From contig JACZJD010000666.1 in NCBI GenBank assembly GCA_014860725.1, forward strand, positions 1 to 8,413: a stretch of DNA of 8,413 nucleotides, in the 5' to 3' direction. A program made the position numbers and the translations under genes. The notes beneath the pieces are model-generated. The model saw nothing but the letters and a program-made list of their open reading frames with translations. It was not told the origin of the DNA and ran no database searches. Shown here one piece after another: positions 1-5,974 of the stretch (position 1 is the first letter of the stretch; each line of letters starts with the position of its first letter). Source of the DNA: Aquamicrobium sp. GTDB taxonomy: Bacteria; Pseudomonadota; Alphaproteobacteria; Rhizobiales; Rhizobiaceae.

Positions 1-411
1 GCCGAAATTGTTCAGGTCGCAGCAATCCGCCTCCAGCTTTTCGGGCTCGAACGCATGATAGTCGAGGCCCCTTGCCCGGCTGAAGGCGCCAAGCTCGCCG
101 ACGTTTGCGCCGCAATCGATGAATGCGCCGGAGAGAGGCTCCGTAATATGGTCGAGAAGATATGATCTTGCGAGGTTGTCGAGCCTTTTCCCTATTCCCC
201 GTTTATACAGGGAAACTCTCGTCCTCCTGCATATCGTTATCTCTTTCTCTCCATCGCTTACTTTAATAAGTCCACTTGCCGCATCCGACGATGCCCGATG
301 CGGATATCTCTTTATTATTGATCCGATATTTGAATATGCATCAAATATCGCCGGACTCATATTCGATACTATTTTTCTTCTGAACTGCTTGATCCGCTGA
401 GACAATTTCAT
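1..411 (-). CDS. FkbM-family methyltransferase, N-terminal part (runs off left edge)
   Basis: The minus strand is open without a stop from about 411 to base 1, giving 137 residues before the window ends. Residues 97-124 read as the SAM-binding start of an FkbM-type methyltransferase: FIDCGANVGELGAF (glycine-rich motif I), then YHAFEPEKLEA with the acidic residue expected to contact SAM ribose. The first 90 residues are basic and lack a signal peptide. FkbM-type enzymes O-methylate sugars or related hydroxyls; beside glycosyltransferases this suggests modification of a surface polysaccharide, which is inference. The chosen ATG (409-411) lacks a clear ribosome binding site; another in-frame ATG lies at 358-360. 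It follows the methyltransferase at 459-1172 by 47 nt on the same strand, so co-transcription is plausible. Its first half is AT-rich compared with all other genes here, a sign of possible transfer. The C-terminal catalytic part is outside the window. Confidence 0.75.
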   Translation of the reverse strand, partial: MKLSQRIKQFRRKIVSNMSPAIFDAYSNIGSIIKRYPHRASSDAASGLIKVSDGEKEITICRRTRVSLYKRGIGKRLDNLARSYLLDHITEPLSGAFIDCGANVGELGAFSRARGLDYHAFEPEKLEADCCDLNNFG

Positions 412-458
412 CTCGTGCCGCTGTTTGCCGTTTCTGCGAATTGACGGACCGAAGTCCG

Positions 459-1172
459 CTACCCCTGCTTCTTCGCCGAGATGAACCAGCCGACGGATGT
501 CGCGCATATCCTCTCGCCACGACGGCCGGAATAACGGCCATCGCCTCCGGCGAAGGCGATCTTGGCATAGGCCAGGTCGGCGAGATGCGTGAGGTGGAAC
601 CGCAGGCGCCTCAGGATGCCGCGATAGCCGCTGATGTTCGCGCCGCTGGTATAGCGGCCCCAGGTCAGAGGATGCAGCTCGACCTCGGCGAAGCCGGCCC
701 GCTCCAGCGTCTCACGCCACCAGCTCGGTGTCGCCCGGAAGTAGTCGTCGGGATGTCCGTGTATGCGGAAGATGAAGGGCACGGTTATGTGCGCGACGCC
801 GCCCGGCGCAAGCACGCGATGAATCTCGTCGATGACGAACCTGGCATCGTAGATGTGCTCCAGTGTGTTGAAGCACAGGCATGTCGGGAAGCTGTCGTCG
901 GCAACCGGGAAGGCGCCGCCCGGCCCTATCAGATAGGTCGGCTCGATGGCGGGGTCGATATTGATCGATTCATAGACGGCATCCGCCGGGAGCAGATCGC
1001 GATAGAGCGAATTGCTGCCGCCGCCGACATCGAGGATCGGACCGACAAGCCGCAACTGGCCGAGCCGTTCGTATTCCAGCGCCCGCAGGCAGCTCAGGTT
1101 CTTCTTCCTGCCGTAGAGCCTGCGCCACCGGCTGAGGCTGGGCAGGGGTGGCGCAACATAAGTGTAGATCAA
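459..1172 (-). CDS. class I SAM-dependent methyltransferase (Methyltransf_11 type)
   Basis: This 237-residue protein has the order of motifs of a small Rossmann-fold methyltransferase: ILDVGGGSNS (46-55, motif I), INIDP (70-74, acidic residue at the end of strand 2), FPVADDSFPTCLCFNTLEHI (88-107, motifs II/III around the substrate), and RVLAPGG (119-125). The length is usual for the family. There is no membrane segment or signal peptide, so it acts in the cytosol. The substrate cannot be read from sequence; next to polysaccharide glycosyltransferases and an FkbM-type enzyme, methylation of a sugar or lipid-linked precursor is a reasonable guess. The start is a TTG (1170-1172): no ATG or GTG lies in frame before the upstream stop near 1248, and GAGGT (1178-1182) sits 5 nt ahead of it. 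It is divergent from the glycosyltransferase at 1373. Function class is secure, specificity is not. Confidence 0.85.
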   Translation of the reverse strand: MIYTYVAPPLPSLSRWRRLYGRKKNLSCLRALEYERLGQLRLVGPILDVGGGSNSLYRDLLPADAVYESINIDPAIEPTYLIGPGGAFPVADDSFPTCLCFNTLEHIYDARFVIDEIHRVLAPGGVAHITVPFIFRIHGHPDDYFRATPSWWRETLERAGFAEVELHPLTWGRYTSGANISGYRGILRRLRFHLTHLADLAYAKIAFAGGDGRYSGRRGERICATSVGWFISAKKQG

Positions 1173-1177
1173 ACGAG

Positions 1178-1182
1178 ACCTC
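1178..1182 (-). promoter_or_regulatory. ribosome binding site supporting a TTG start
   Basis: GAGGT on the minus strand lies 5 nt before the TTG at 1170-1172. It is the main argument for that unusual start of the methyltransferase, since the frame offers no ATG or GTG nearby. Confidence 0.5.
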
Positions 1183-1212
1183 GGCGACGATCGTATGGGT
1201 GGGATGGCTGCT

Positions 1213-1238
1213 GGTGTACGACACCGCTGCTGCAGCGG
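1213..1238. repeat. two back-to-back short inverted repeats in divergent intergenic region
   Basis: The 200 nt between the two divergent genes (1173-1372) hold two abutting perfect dyads: GGTGT-ACG-ACACC (1213-1225) and CCGCTG-CTG-CAGCGG (1224-1238), sharing two bases. They lie in the leader of the minus-strand methyltransferase. They could be leader hairpins or a protein-binding site. The loops are only 3 nt, and no known operator matches that I recognise. Confidence 0.4.
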
Positions 1239-1280
1239 CCCGGCGAGTTATGTCTCGTCTCATGGCTGCCGCGCGGCGGA

Positions 1281-1308
1281 TTGCATTTCTCAAGGCGTGA
1301 ATCTAATG
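1281..1308 (+). promoter_or_regulatory. candidate promoter of the glycosyltransferase pair
   Basis: TTGCAT (1281-1286) and CTAATG (1303-1308) are 16 nt apart, resembling the alphaproteobacterial housekeeping pattern CTTGAC-N17-CTATAT only partly. A shifted -10, TCTAAT (1302-1307), is also possible with a 15-nt spacer. It is the best candidate I found upstream of the plus-strand pair. The transcript start would fall near 1315, about 60 nt before the preferred start codon. Confidence 0.3.
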
Positions 1309-1357
1309 CTCCGACGCGACCGCATCGCGGCCGTTGCGGCTTGAAATGCGATGTAGC

Positions 1358-1363
1358 GGAAGG
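1358..1363 (+). promoter_or_regulatory. ribosome binding site deciding the family 2 glycosyltransferase start
   Basis: GGAAGG lies 9 nt before a TTG at 1373-1375. The in-frame alternatives, ATG at 1346 and TTG at 1334, have no comparable purine-rich sequence in front. The TTG at 1373 also places the conserved RISAFIICQDEE strand close to the N-terminus, as is usual for the family. Confidence 0.45.
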
Positions 1364-1372
1364 GTTTCCGGC

Positions 1373-2236
1373 TTGGCAACAGAAGAATCGACATCGGCGG
1401 GGCTTCTTCGCATCTCCGCCTTCATCATCTGCCAGGACGAGGAGGCCTATCTCGGCAACTGTATCGAGAGCCTGCGCGGCTTCAGCGATATCGTGATCGT
1501 CGATTCAGGGTCGACGGACGGCACGCTCGATCTCATCCGCTCCTACGTCGCGCGCGGCTGGCCGATCCGGCTGTTCTCCGAGACATGGCGCGGCTATGCC
1601 GGGCAGAAGCAGTTCGCGCTCGAGCAATGCCGCGAGGAATGGTGCTTCAACATCGATTCCGACGAGCGCATCGACGACGCCCTGCGCGCGGCACTTCCGG
1701 ATCTGCTTGCTGCGGATGCGTCGATCGTCGGATGGCGCATCGCGCGCCGTCCCTACCTCATCGGCTACGGCTACACGCCGGCGCACGTCCATGAGCGGCG
1801 TAACCTGCGGATCATCCGCCGCGGCAAGGGGGCCTACGATCTCGCCCAGAAGGTCCACGAAGGCATCAGGCCCGAGGGGCGCGTCGCGGATGCGAGGAAG
1901 GGCAGCATCCTGCATTTCCGGCCGCTGGCGATCGACGAGCAGATACTCAAGGAAAACAAGTACTCCTCGCTCAAGGCGGACCAGAAGGTGGGCGAGGGCG
2001 CGTCCGCCCGCCGGCTCAAGCTGGTTTTCAACCCGCCGCTCTACTTTCTGCGGCTCTATTTCCGCAACGGCCTGTGGCGCTGCGGGTTTCCGGGCTTCAT
2101 CGAGGCGATGACGGGGGCGGTCTATTCGTTCCTGACGGAGGCGAAGATCTATCAGCGCAATGCGCTGCGCGCGATGCCGCCCGCCGACGACATGGACGGC
2201 AGTGTCGTCGCCCGCGACGGGCAGGAGCAGACATGA
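1373..2236 (+). CDS. family 2 glycosyltransferase, WaaE/LgtF-like (LPS core type)
   Basis: The protein is 287 residues from the TTG at 1373, or 296 from the ATG at 1346. From the TTG, residues 13-24 (RISAFIICQDEE) begin the GT-A fold, VIVDSGSTDGTLDL (41-54) is the nucleotide-sugar binding loop, and FNIDSDERI (92-100) carries the DxD-like metal site. The segment ETWRGYAGQKQFALE (70-84) and the basic, aromatic C-terminal helix region (about 215-262, PPLYFLRLYFRNGLWRCGF) are typical of the WaaE/LgtF group, which adds a hexose to the inner LPS core at the inner membrane's cytoplasmic face. In Sinorhizobium a family 2 enzyme (lpsC) sits near lrp3-trxB-lsrB, so this is plausibly its equivalent; I infer this from context and have not aligned it. 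The stop overlaps the next gene's start, so the two are translationally coupled. Donor and acceptor sugars are not known. Confidence 0.85.
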   Translation: MATEESTSAGLLRISAFIICQDEEAYLGNCIESLRGFSDIVIVDSGSTDGTLDLIRSYVARGWPIRLFSETWRGYAGQKQFALEQCREEWCFNIDSDERIDDALRAALPDLLAADASIVGWRIARRPYLIGYGYTPAHVHERRNLRIIRRGKGAYDLAQKVHEGIRPEGRVADARKGSILHFRPLAIDEQILKENKYSSLKADQKVGEGASARRLKLVFNPPLYFLRLYFRNGLWRCGFPGFIEAMTGAVYSFLTEAKIYQRNALRAMPPADDMDGSVVARDGQEQT

Positions 2237-3261
2237 AGATCGTCCATTTCCATTTCGGCAAAGACGGCGGTGCCGAACGCTTCTTCGTCCACCTCGTCAA
2301 TGCATTTGCCAGGCGCGGCGTCGAGCAGAAGATCGTCATCCGGCCGGATCGAGCGTGGAAAGCCGACCTCGACGCCTCCGTCGATGTCGAGGAAAGCCAT
2401 TTTCGCACGGCCTCGCTCGACCGGATTTTGCTGCCGCTGCGCGTCCGCGCGATGATCCGGCAGTGGCGGCCGGATTGCGTGCTCGGCTGGATGCCGAAGG
2501 GCGCCAAGCTCGTGCCGGGCGTCGCCGGCCCGCTGAAGCTCGTCCGCCTCGGAGACTATCCGACGTCCCTCAGGAAGTTCCGCAACATCGACACGGTGGT
2601 CTGCAACACGCCGGGCATCGCGCGGCACGTGCGCGAGATGGGCTGGACGCGCGGCATAGAGGTGATCTCCAACTTCACCGAGACGGTCGCCGCCGTGCCG
2701 GTCGCGCGTAGCGTGCTCGATACCCCCGAGGATGCATATGTCGTCTCCTCCATGGGGCGCTTCGTCCCGCGCAAGGGCTTCGACGTCCTGATCCGCGCTC
2801 TTGCCGGGCGCCCCGACATCGTCCTGTGGCTGATCGGCGGCGGCGAGGAGGAGCAGAACCTGAAGGCGCTCGCGGCCGAGCTCGGCGTGGCGGACCGCGT
2901 CCGCTTCGCCGGCTGGCATAAGGACCCGCTTCCCTTCATCGCGGCGAGCGACTGCTTCGCGATGGCGTCGAGCCACGAGCCGCTCGGCAATGTCGTGCTC
3001 GAGGCATGGGGGCAGGGGGTTCCGGTGGTCTCGACGCGCTCCGAGGGTCCGACCTGGTTCATGCGCGACGAAGAGAACGGGCTTCTGGTCGACATCGGCG
3101 ACCACGAGGCCTTTGCCGCGGCGTTCGAACGCCTGCGGGCGCAGCCGCAACTCGTATCGCGCATCGTCGCGGGCGGCCGCACGACGCTGGACGCCATGTT
3201 CTCGGAAGATGCCGTCGTCGGCGCCTATATGAGGCTGATCGAGGCCCGCCCGCGCGGCTGA
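2233..3261 (+). CDS. family 4 glycosyltransferase (GT-B fold)
   Basis: This 342-residue protein shows both halves of a GT4 enzyme. The N-terminal Rossmann domain begins MKIVHFHFGKDGGAERFF, with the GGAE loop (12-15) where the acceptor side meets the donor. The C-terminal domain carries GRFVPRKGFDVLI (175-187), with the Arg and Lys that hold the donor phosphates, and the E-x7-E signature EPLGNVVLE (Glu249 and Glu257). This class is retaining, uses nucleotide sugars and acts at the cytoplasmic face of the inner membrane. There is no signal peptide. The ATG at 2233 overlaps the preceding stop (ATGA) with a GGAG 7 nt ahead, so the start is firm and the two transferases form an operon. LPS core assembly is likely by context (lpsD/lpsE-like in Sinorhizobium), but the sugar is unknown. 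Confidence 0.88.
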   Translation: MKIVHFHFGKDGGAERFFVHLVNAFARRGVEQKIVIRPDRAWKADLDASVDVEESHFRTASLDRILLPLRVRAMIRQWRPDCVLGWMPKGAKLVPGVAGPLKLVRLGDYPTSLRKFRNIDTVVCNTPGIARHVREMGWTRGIEVISNFTETVAAVPVARSVLDTPEDAYVVSSMGRFVPRKGFDVLIRALAGRPDIVLWLIGGGEEEQNLKALAAELGVADRVRFAGWHKDPLPFIAASDCFAMASSHEPLGNVVLEAWGQGVPVVSTRSEGPTWFMRDEENGLLVDIGDHEAFAAAFERLRAQPQLVSRIVAGGRTTLDAMFSEDAVVGAYMRLIEARPRG

Positions 3262-3286
3262 CGGGGAGGCTAGATCCCCACCAGCC
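3256..3286. terminator. hairpin spanning the convergent stop codons (possible bidirectional terminator)
   Basis: GGCTG-AC-GGGGA, loop GGCTAGA, TCCCC-AC-CAGCC folds into a 10-bp stem with a symmetric AC/AC internal loop. It covers the last codons and the TGA of the glycosyltransferase and the TAG of the lrp-like gene, which are only 8 nt apart. No T tract follows on either strand, so termination would be weak or would need another factor. Confidence 0.4.
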
Positions 3287-3740
3287 CCTCGTCCTTGACC
3301 TGGCGGATGGTCAGTGCGGTGCGGACGGTGTCGACGTTGGGGGCCGAGGTCAGCTCCTCGATGACGAAGCTCTGGAAGGTGGCGAGGTCGCTCGCCACGC
3401 AGTGGAGCATGAAGTCGGATTCGCCCGAGACCATCCATGCGGCGCGCACGACCGGCCAGCCGCGGGTGCGCTCGGCGAAGGCCTTCAGCTCCGCCTCCGA
3501 CTGGTGGTGAAGGCCGATCAGGCAGAAGGCGACGACGTCGAGGCCGAGCATGCGCGTGTCGAGGAGCGCCCGGTAGCCGCGGATGATGCCGGCGTCCTCC
3601 AGCCGCTTGACGCGCCGGAGGCACGGCGGGGCGGAGATTCCGACCCGTCGCGACAGCTCGACATTGGTCATCCTGCCGTTGTCCTGCAGCTCTTTCAGGA
3701 TTTTCCAGTCGATGGCGTCGAGGTCAGCCTTGAAAGGCAT
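3270..3740 (-). CDS. Lrp/AsnC-family transcriptional regulator
   Basis: The 156-residue protein has the two-domain layout of the family and its usual length. The N-terminal helix-turn-helix spans about 8-58 (LDAIDWKILKELQDNGR, then VELSRRVGISAPPCLRRVKRLEDAGIIRGY). The C-terminal RAM domain spans about 67-145, with the ligand-loop sequence VSGESDF (104-110) in the place of the usual VTGxxDY. Such proteins form octamers or similar, bind amino acids, and regulate amino acid or surface genes. The start at ATG 3738-3740 is preferred over the longer frame to 3818, because GGAG lies 8 nt upstream and the family sequence begins here. Divergent from trxB and upstream of an LsrB-type gene, it matches the position of Sinorhizobium lrp3. 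Unlike the lrp3-lpsCDE operon of that species, the glycosyltransferases here face it tail to tail. Confidence 0.9.
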   Translation of the reverse strand: MPFKADLDAIDWKILKELQDNGRMTNVELSRRVGISAPPCLRRVKRLEDAGIIRGYRALLDTRMLGLDVVAFCLIGLHHQSEAELKAFAERTRGWPVVRAAWMVSGESDFMLHCVASDLATFQSFVIEELTSAPNVDTVRTALTIRQVKDEGLVGI

Positions 3741-3770
3741 GCGGGCGGCTCCGGCGCTGCGTGAGAATCT

Positions 3771-3789
3771 TTCGCGATCGCTTTGCGAA
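3771..3789. promoter_or_regulatory. dyad at the predicted lrp transcription start (candidate operator)
   Basis: TTCGC-N9-GCGAA is a perfect 5-bp inverted repeat with an inner palindrome GCGATCGC (3774-3781). It begins just downstream of the proposed -10 of the lrp-like gene, where a repressor would block its own promoter. Lrp-family autoregulation is common; the assignment to this protein is inference. Confidence 0.35.
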
Positions 3790-3818
3790 GTTAGCGGATG
3801 TTGCGCCCGGCTGTCCAA
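3790..3818 (-). promoter_or_regulatory. candidate promoter of the lrp-like gene
   Basis: On the minus strand TTGGAC (3813-3818) and GCTAAC (3790-3795) are separated by exactly 17 nt. The predicted transcript start is near 3783, about 43 nt before the start codon. Match to consensus is partial. Confidence 0.38.
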
Positions 3819-3876
3819 GGCATTCGCGTCGCGGGACGGCTTTCCCCAGCCTTTGTCCGGCGCAGCATTTCGCCGC

Positions 3877-3906
3877 CTTGCAACGGGGGGGCGGCACCAC
3901 CTAGAT
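3877..3906 (+). promoter_or_regulatory. candidate promoter of trxB
   Basis: CTTGCA (3877-3882) and CTAGAT (3901-3906) stand 18 nt apart (TTGCAA to CTAGAT is 17). The -10 differs at one base from the alphaproteobacterial CTATAT. The transcript start would lie near 3913, about 60 nt before trxB. The G-tract of seven within the spacer is unusual. The rest of the 232-nt divergent gap shows nothing else I can support. Confidence 0.5.
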
Positions 3907-3960
3907 TAGCGCCATCCGAACACACCAAGACGAGGTTCCGCGCCGCGCGCGGGCAACCCG

Positions 3961-3966
3961 GGAAGG
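3961..3966 (+). promoter_or_regulatory. ribosome binding site of trxB
   Basis: GGAAGG lies 6 nt before the ATG at 3973, fixing the start that gives the expected MTAIHAPVLIIGSGPAG N-terminus. Confidence 0.6.
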
Positions 3967-3972
3967 CCGACC

Positions 3973-4947
3973 ATGACCGCCATACACGCGCCCGTCCTCA
4001 TCATCGGCTCGGGTCCGGCCGGCTATACGGCGGCGATCTACGCCGCGCGCGCCATGCTGGCGCCGGTGCTGATCGCCGGCATGCAGCAGGGCGGGCAGCT
4101 CACCATCACCACCGACGTCGAGAACTATCCGGGCTTTGCCGGGCCGGTGCAGGGGCCGTGGCTGATGGAGCAGATGCGGATGCAGGCCGAGCATGTCGGG
4201 GCGGAGGTCGTCGCCGACCTCGCCACCGAGGTCGCCCTCGACCAGCGGCCGTTCCGCGTCTCGACCGATTCCGGCACGACCTACACCTGCGACGCGCTGA
4301 TCGTGGCCACCGGCGCGCAGGCGAAGTGGCTGGGCATCCCGACCGAGCAGACCTTCATGGGCTTCGGCGTCTCGGCCTGCGCCACCTGCGACGGCTTCTT
4401 CTATCGCGGCAAGGACGTCGTGGTGGTCGGCGGCGGCAACAGCGCGGTCGAGGAGGCGCTCTATCTCGCCAACCTCGCCAGCAGCGTGACGGTCATCCAC
4501 CGCCGCGACGAGTTCCGCGCCGAGCGCATCCTGCAGGAGCGCCTGTTCCGCAAGGACAACATCAAGGTGCTGTGGGACCATGTGGTCGAGGAGATCACCG
4601 GCGAGGCGCGCAACGGGCCGATGCCGCCCTCGGTCACGGGCCTGAAGCTGCGCAACATGCGCACCGGCGAGGTGAGCGAGATGGCGACCGATGGCGTCTT
4701 CGTCGCCATCGGCCATGCGCCGGCGGTCGAGCTGTTCGTGGGCAAGCTGAAGCAGAAGCCGAACGGCTATCTGTGGACCGCGCCGGACTCGACGGCGACC
4801 GACGTGCCGGGCGTGTTCGCCGCCGGCGACGTCACCGACGACACCTACCGCCAGGCGGTCACGGCCGCGGGCATGGGCTGCATGGCGGCGCTGGAAGCAG
4901 AGCGCTACATCGCGGAGCAGGAGTCGCTGCGCGAGGCGGCCGAGTAG
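3973..4947 (+). CDS. trxB: thioredoxin-disulfide reductase (NADPH)
   Basis: This 324-residue flavoprotein transfers electrons from NADPH through FAD and a cysteine pair to thioredoxin in the cytosol. Every landmark is present: GSGPAG (12-17, FAD ADP-binding), GGQLT (40-44), the active-site CATC followed by DGFFY (136-144; Cys136 and Cys139), GGGNSA (153-158, NADPH-binding Rossmann fold), HRRDEFRA (176-183, with the arginines that select the NADPH 2'-phosphate), and GDVTD with RQAVTAAGMG (285-302, FAD binding). Length is standard for the low-molecular-weight bacterial type. It lies between an Lrp-type and an LsrB-type regulator, an arrangement known in Rhizobiales and consistent with linkage to oxidative stress control. 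It has its own promoter candidate, and a strong hairpin follows 11 nt after the stop. Confidence 0.96.
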   Translation: MTAIHAPVLIIGSGPAGYTAAIYAARAMLAPVLIAGMQQGGQLTITTDVENYPGFAGPVQGPWLMEQMRMQAEHVGAEVVADLATEVALDQRPFRVSTDSGTTYTCDALIVATGAQAKWLGIPTEQTFMGFGVSACATCDGFFYRGKDVVVVGGGNSAVEEALYLANLASSVTVIHRRDEFRAERILQERLFRKDNIKVLWDHVVEEITGEARNGPMPPSVTGLKLRNMRTGEVSEMATDGVFVAIGHAPAVELFVGKLKQKPNGYLWTAPDSTATDVPGVFAAGDVTDDTYRQAVTAAGMGCMAALEAERYIAEQESLREAAE

Positions 4948-4958
4948 CCTTCCCGGCG

Positions 4959-4988
4959 CTCCGGAAGCGGCACGCCGCCATTCCGGAG
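4959..4988 (+). terminator. hairpin after trxB (terminator or attenuator-like)
   Basis: CTCCGGAAGCGG, loop CACG, CCGC-(CA)-TTCCGGAG forms a 12-bp stem with a 2-nt bulge, starting 11 nt after the trxB stop. Only TT follows, so it is not a classical intrinsic terminator. It may weaken readthrough into lsrB or protect the trxB 3' end. Confidence 0.45.
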
Positions 4989-5003
4989 TTGCAACAGGCG
5001 CAA
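4989..5003. promoter_or_regulatory. LysR-type T-N11-A dyad upstream of lsrB (candidate autoregulatory site)
   Basis: TTGC-N7-GCAA is a perfect dyad containing T4990-N11-A5002, the general LysR-type binding pattern. It is about 66 nt before the lsrB start codon and directly after the trxB hairpin. LysR regulators commonly control their own genes, so an autoregulatory role is reasonable but unproven. No convincing promoter was found around it. Confidence 0.35.
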
Positions 5004-5014
5004 AAATGAACCAT

Positions 5015-5031
5015 CCCCGCTGGTGGCGGGG
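5015..5031 (+). other. small hairpin in the lsrB leader
   Basis: CCCCGC-TGGTG-GCGGGG gives a 6-bp all-GC stem with a 5-nt loop, 38 nt before the lsrB ATG. No T tract follows. It could affect transcript stability or translation, but nothing shows a specific role. Confidence 0.35.
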
Positions 5032-5069
5032 CAACGAAAGCACGAGAGAACAACGGGGAACCGGCCGTC

Positions 5070-5966
5070 ATGGCTCTGGACTGGGACAAGCTGCGCGTCT
5101 TCCATGCTGCTGCGGAGGCGGGCTCCTTCACCCATGCGGCGGAGACGCTGCGGCTGTCGCAATCGGCGATCTCGCGGCAGGTGAGCGCGCTGGAGCAGGA
5201 CGTGGGCGTGCCGCTGTTCCACCGCCATGCGCGCGGGCTGGTGCTGACCGAGCAGGGCGAGATCCTCTACCAGACCGCGCACGAAGTGCTGATGAAGCTG
5301 GAGACGGTGAAGGCGCGGCTGACGGAGGCCAAGGACAGGCCCTCGGGCCCGCTGCGGGTGACGACCACCGTCGGCCTCGGCTCCGGCTGGCTGACCGAAC
5401 GGGTGCAGGAATTCCTCGATCTCTATCCCGAGATCCAGCTCCAGCTCGTCCTCGCCAACGAGGAGCTCGACCTGACGATGCGGCAGGCCGACTGCGCCAT
5501 CCGCCTGCGGCAGCCGCAGCAGCCCGACCTCATCCAGCGCAAGCTGTTCACCGTGCATTTCCATCTGTTCGCGGCGCCGTCCTACATCAACAAGCACGGC
5601 AAGCCACGCACCATCGAGGAACTGGACAAGCACCGCATCGTCACCTTCGGCGAGCCGGTGCCATATCACCTCGCGGACATGAACTGGCTGGAGACGGCCG
5701 GGCGACCGGAAGGGTCGCGGCGCGTCGCGACGCTGCAGATCAACAACATCATGTCGATAAAGCTCGCGGTCCAGCGCGGGGCGGGCATCGCCATGCTGCC
5801 CGACTACATGGTCGACAAGGATTCCGGGCTGGTGCAGATCATGCCCGAGACCGAGGTGCCGTCCTTCGACACCTATTTCTGCTACCCGGACGTGATGAAG
5901 AACCAGGTCAAGCTGCACGTCTTCCGCGACTTCCTGATCGCCAAGGCGCGAAGCTGGGCATATTGA
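5070..5966 (+). CDS. lsrB: LysR-type transcriptional regulator, LsrB/VtlR type
   Basis: The 298-residue protein begins MALDWDKLRVFHAAAEAGSF and has the LysR winged helix in 5-65 (recognition region LSQSAISRQVSALEQDVGVPLFHRH, 29-53). A linker helix follows at about 65-90, and the periplasmic-binding-like effector domain at about 93-293 (GPLRVTTTVGLGSGWL, ADCAIRLRQPQQPDLIQRKLF, PSFDTYFCYP). From memory these stretches match S. meliloti LsrB and Agrobacterium/Brucella VtlR very closely. In those species the protein controls LPS genes, oxidative stress functions and AbcR small RNAs. The location directly after trxB and directly before an AbcR-like sRNA is the same here. Only two cysteines are present (Cys142 and Cys271). 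A T-N11-A dyad lies upstream. The start is supported by GGGGAA about 11 nt ahead and by the family N-terminus. Confidence 0.9.
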   Translation: MALDWDKLRVFHAAAEAGSFTHAAETLRLSQSAISRQVSALEQDVGVPLFHRHARGLVLTEQGEILYQTAHEVLMKLETVKARLTEAKDRPSGPLRVTTTVGLGSGWLTERVQEFLDLYPEIQLQLVLANEELDLTMRQADCAIRLRQPQQPDLIQRKLFTVHFHLFAAPSYINKHGKPRTIEELDKHRIVTFGEPVPYHLADMNWLETAGRPEGSRRVATLQINNIMSIKLAVQRGAGIAMLPDYMVDKDSGLVQIMPETEVPSFDTYFCYPDVMKNQVKLHVFRDFLIAKARSWAY

Positions 5967-5974
5967 GCCTATGA

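Noticed and set aside
119..400. 93-codon plus-strand frame near the left edge that looks hydrophobic
   Set aside because: It is antisense to the FkbM-type frame, which has a recognisable SAM-binding motif; the apparent hydrophobicity reflects AT-rich codons.
441..1496. 351-codon plus-strand frame over the methyltransferase and divergent region
   Set aside because: Opposite to a methyltransferase with motifs I-III and running into the glycosyltransferase in another frame; no domain visible.
2152..3624. Long minus-strand open frame (490 codons) opposite the family 4 glycosyltransferase and the lrp-like gene
   Set aside because: The translation is Arg/Ala/His-rich with no family motif and is antisense to well-supported genes; long antisense frames are expected at this GC content.
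4981..5017. Sigma-70-like promoter for lsrB at TTGCAA (4989-4994)
   Set aside because: At 17 nt the next hexamer is CATCCC, which is no -10; other spacings were not better.
3798..5043. Long frames on both strands over trxB
   Set aside because: Both are low-complexity, Arg/Gly/His-rich shadows of trxB, whose own frame carries all thioredoxin reductase motifs.
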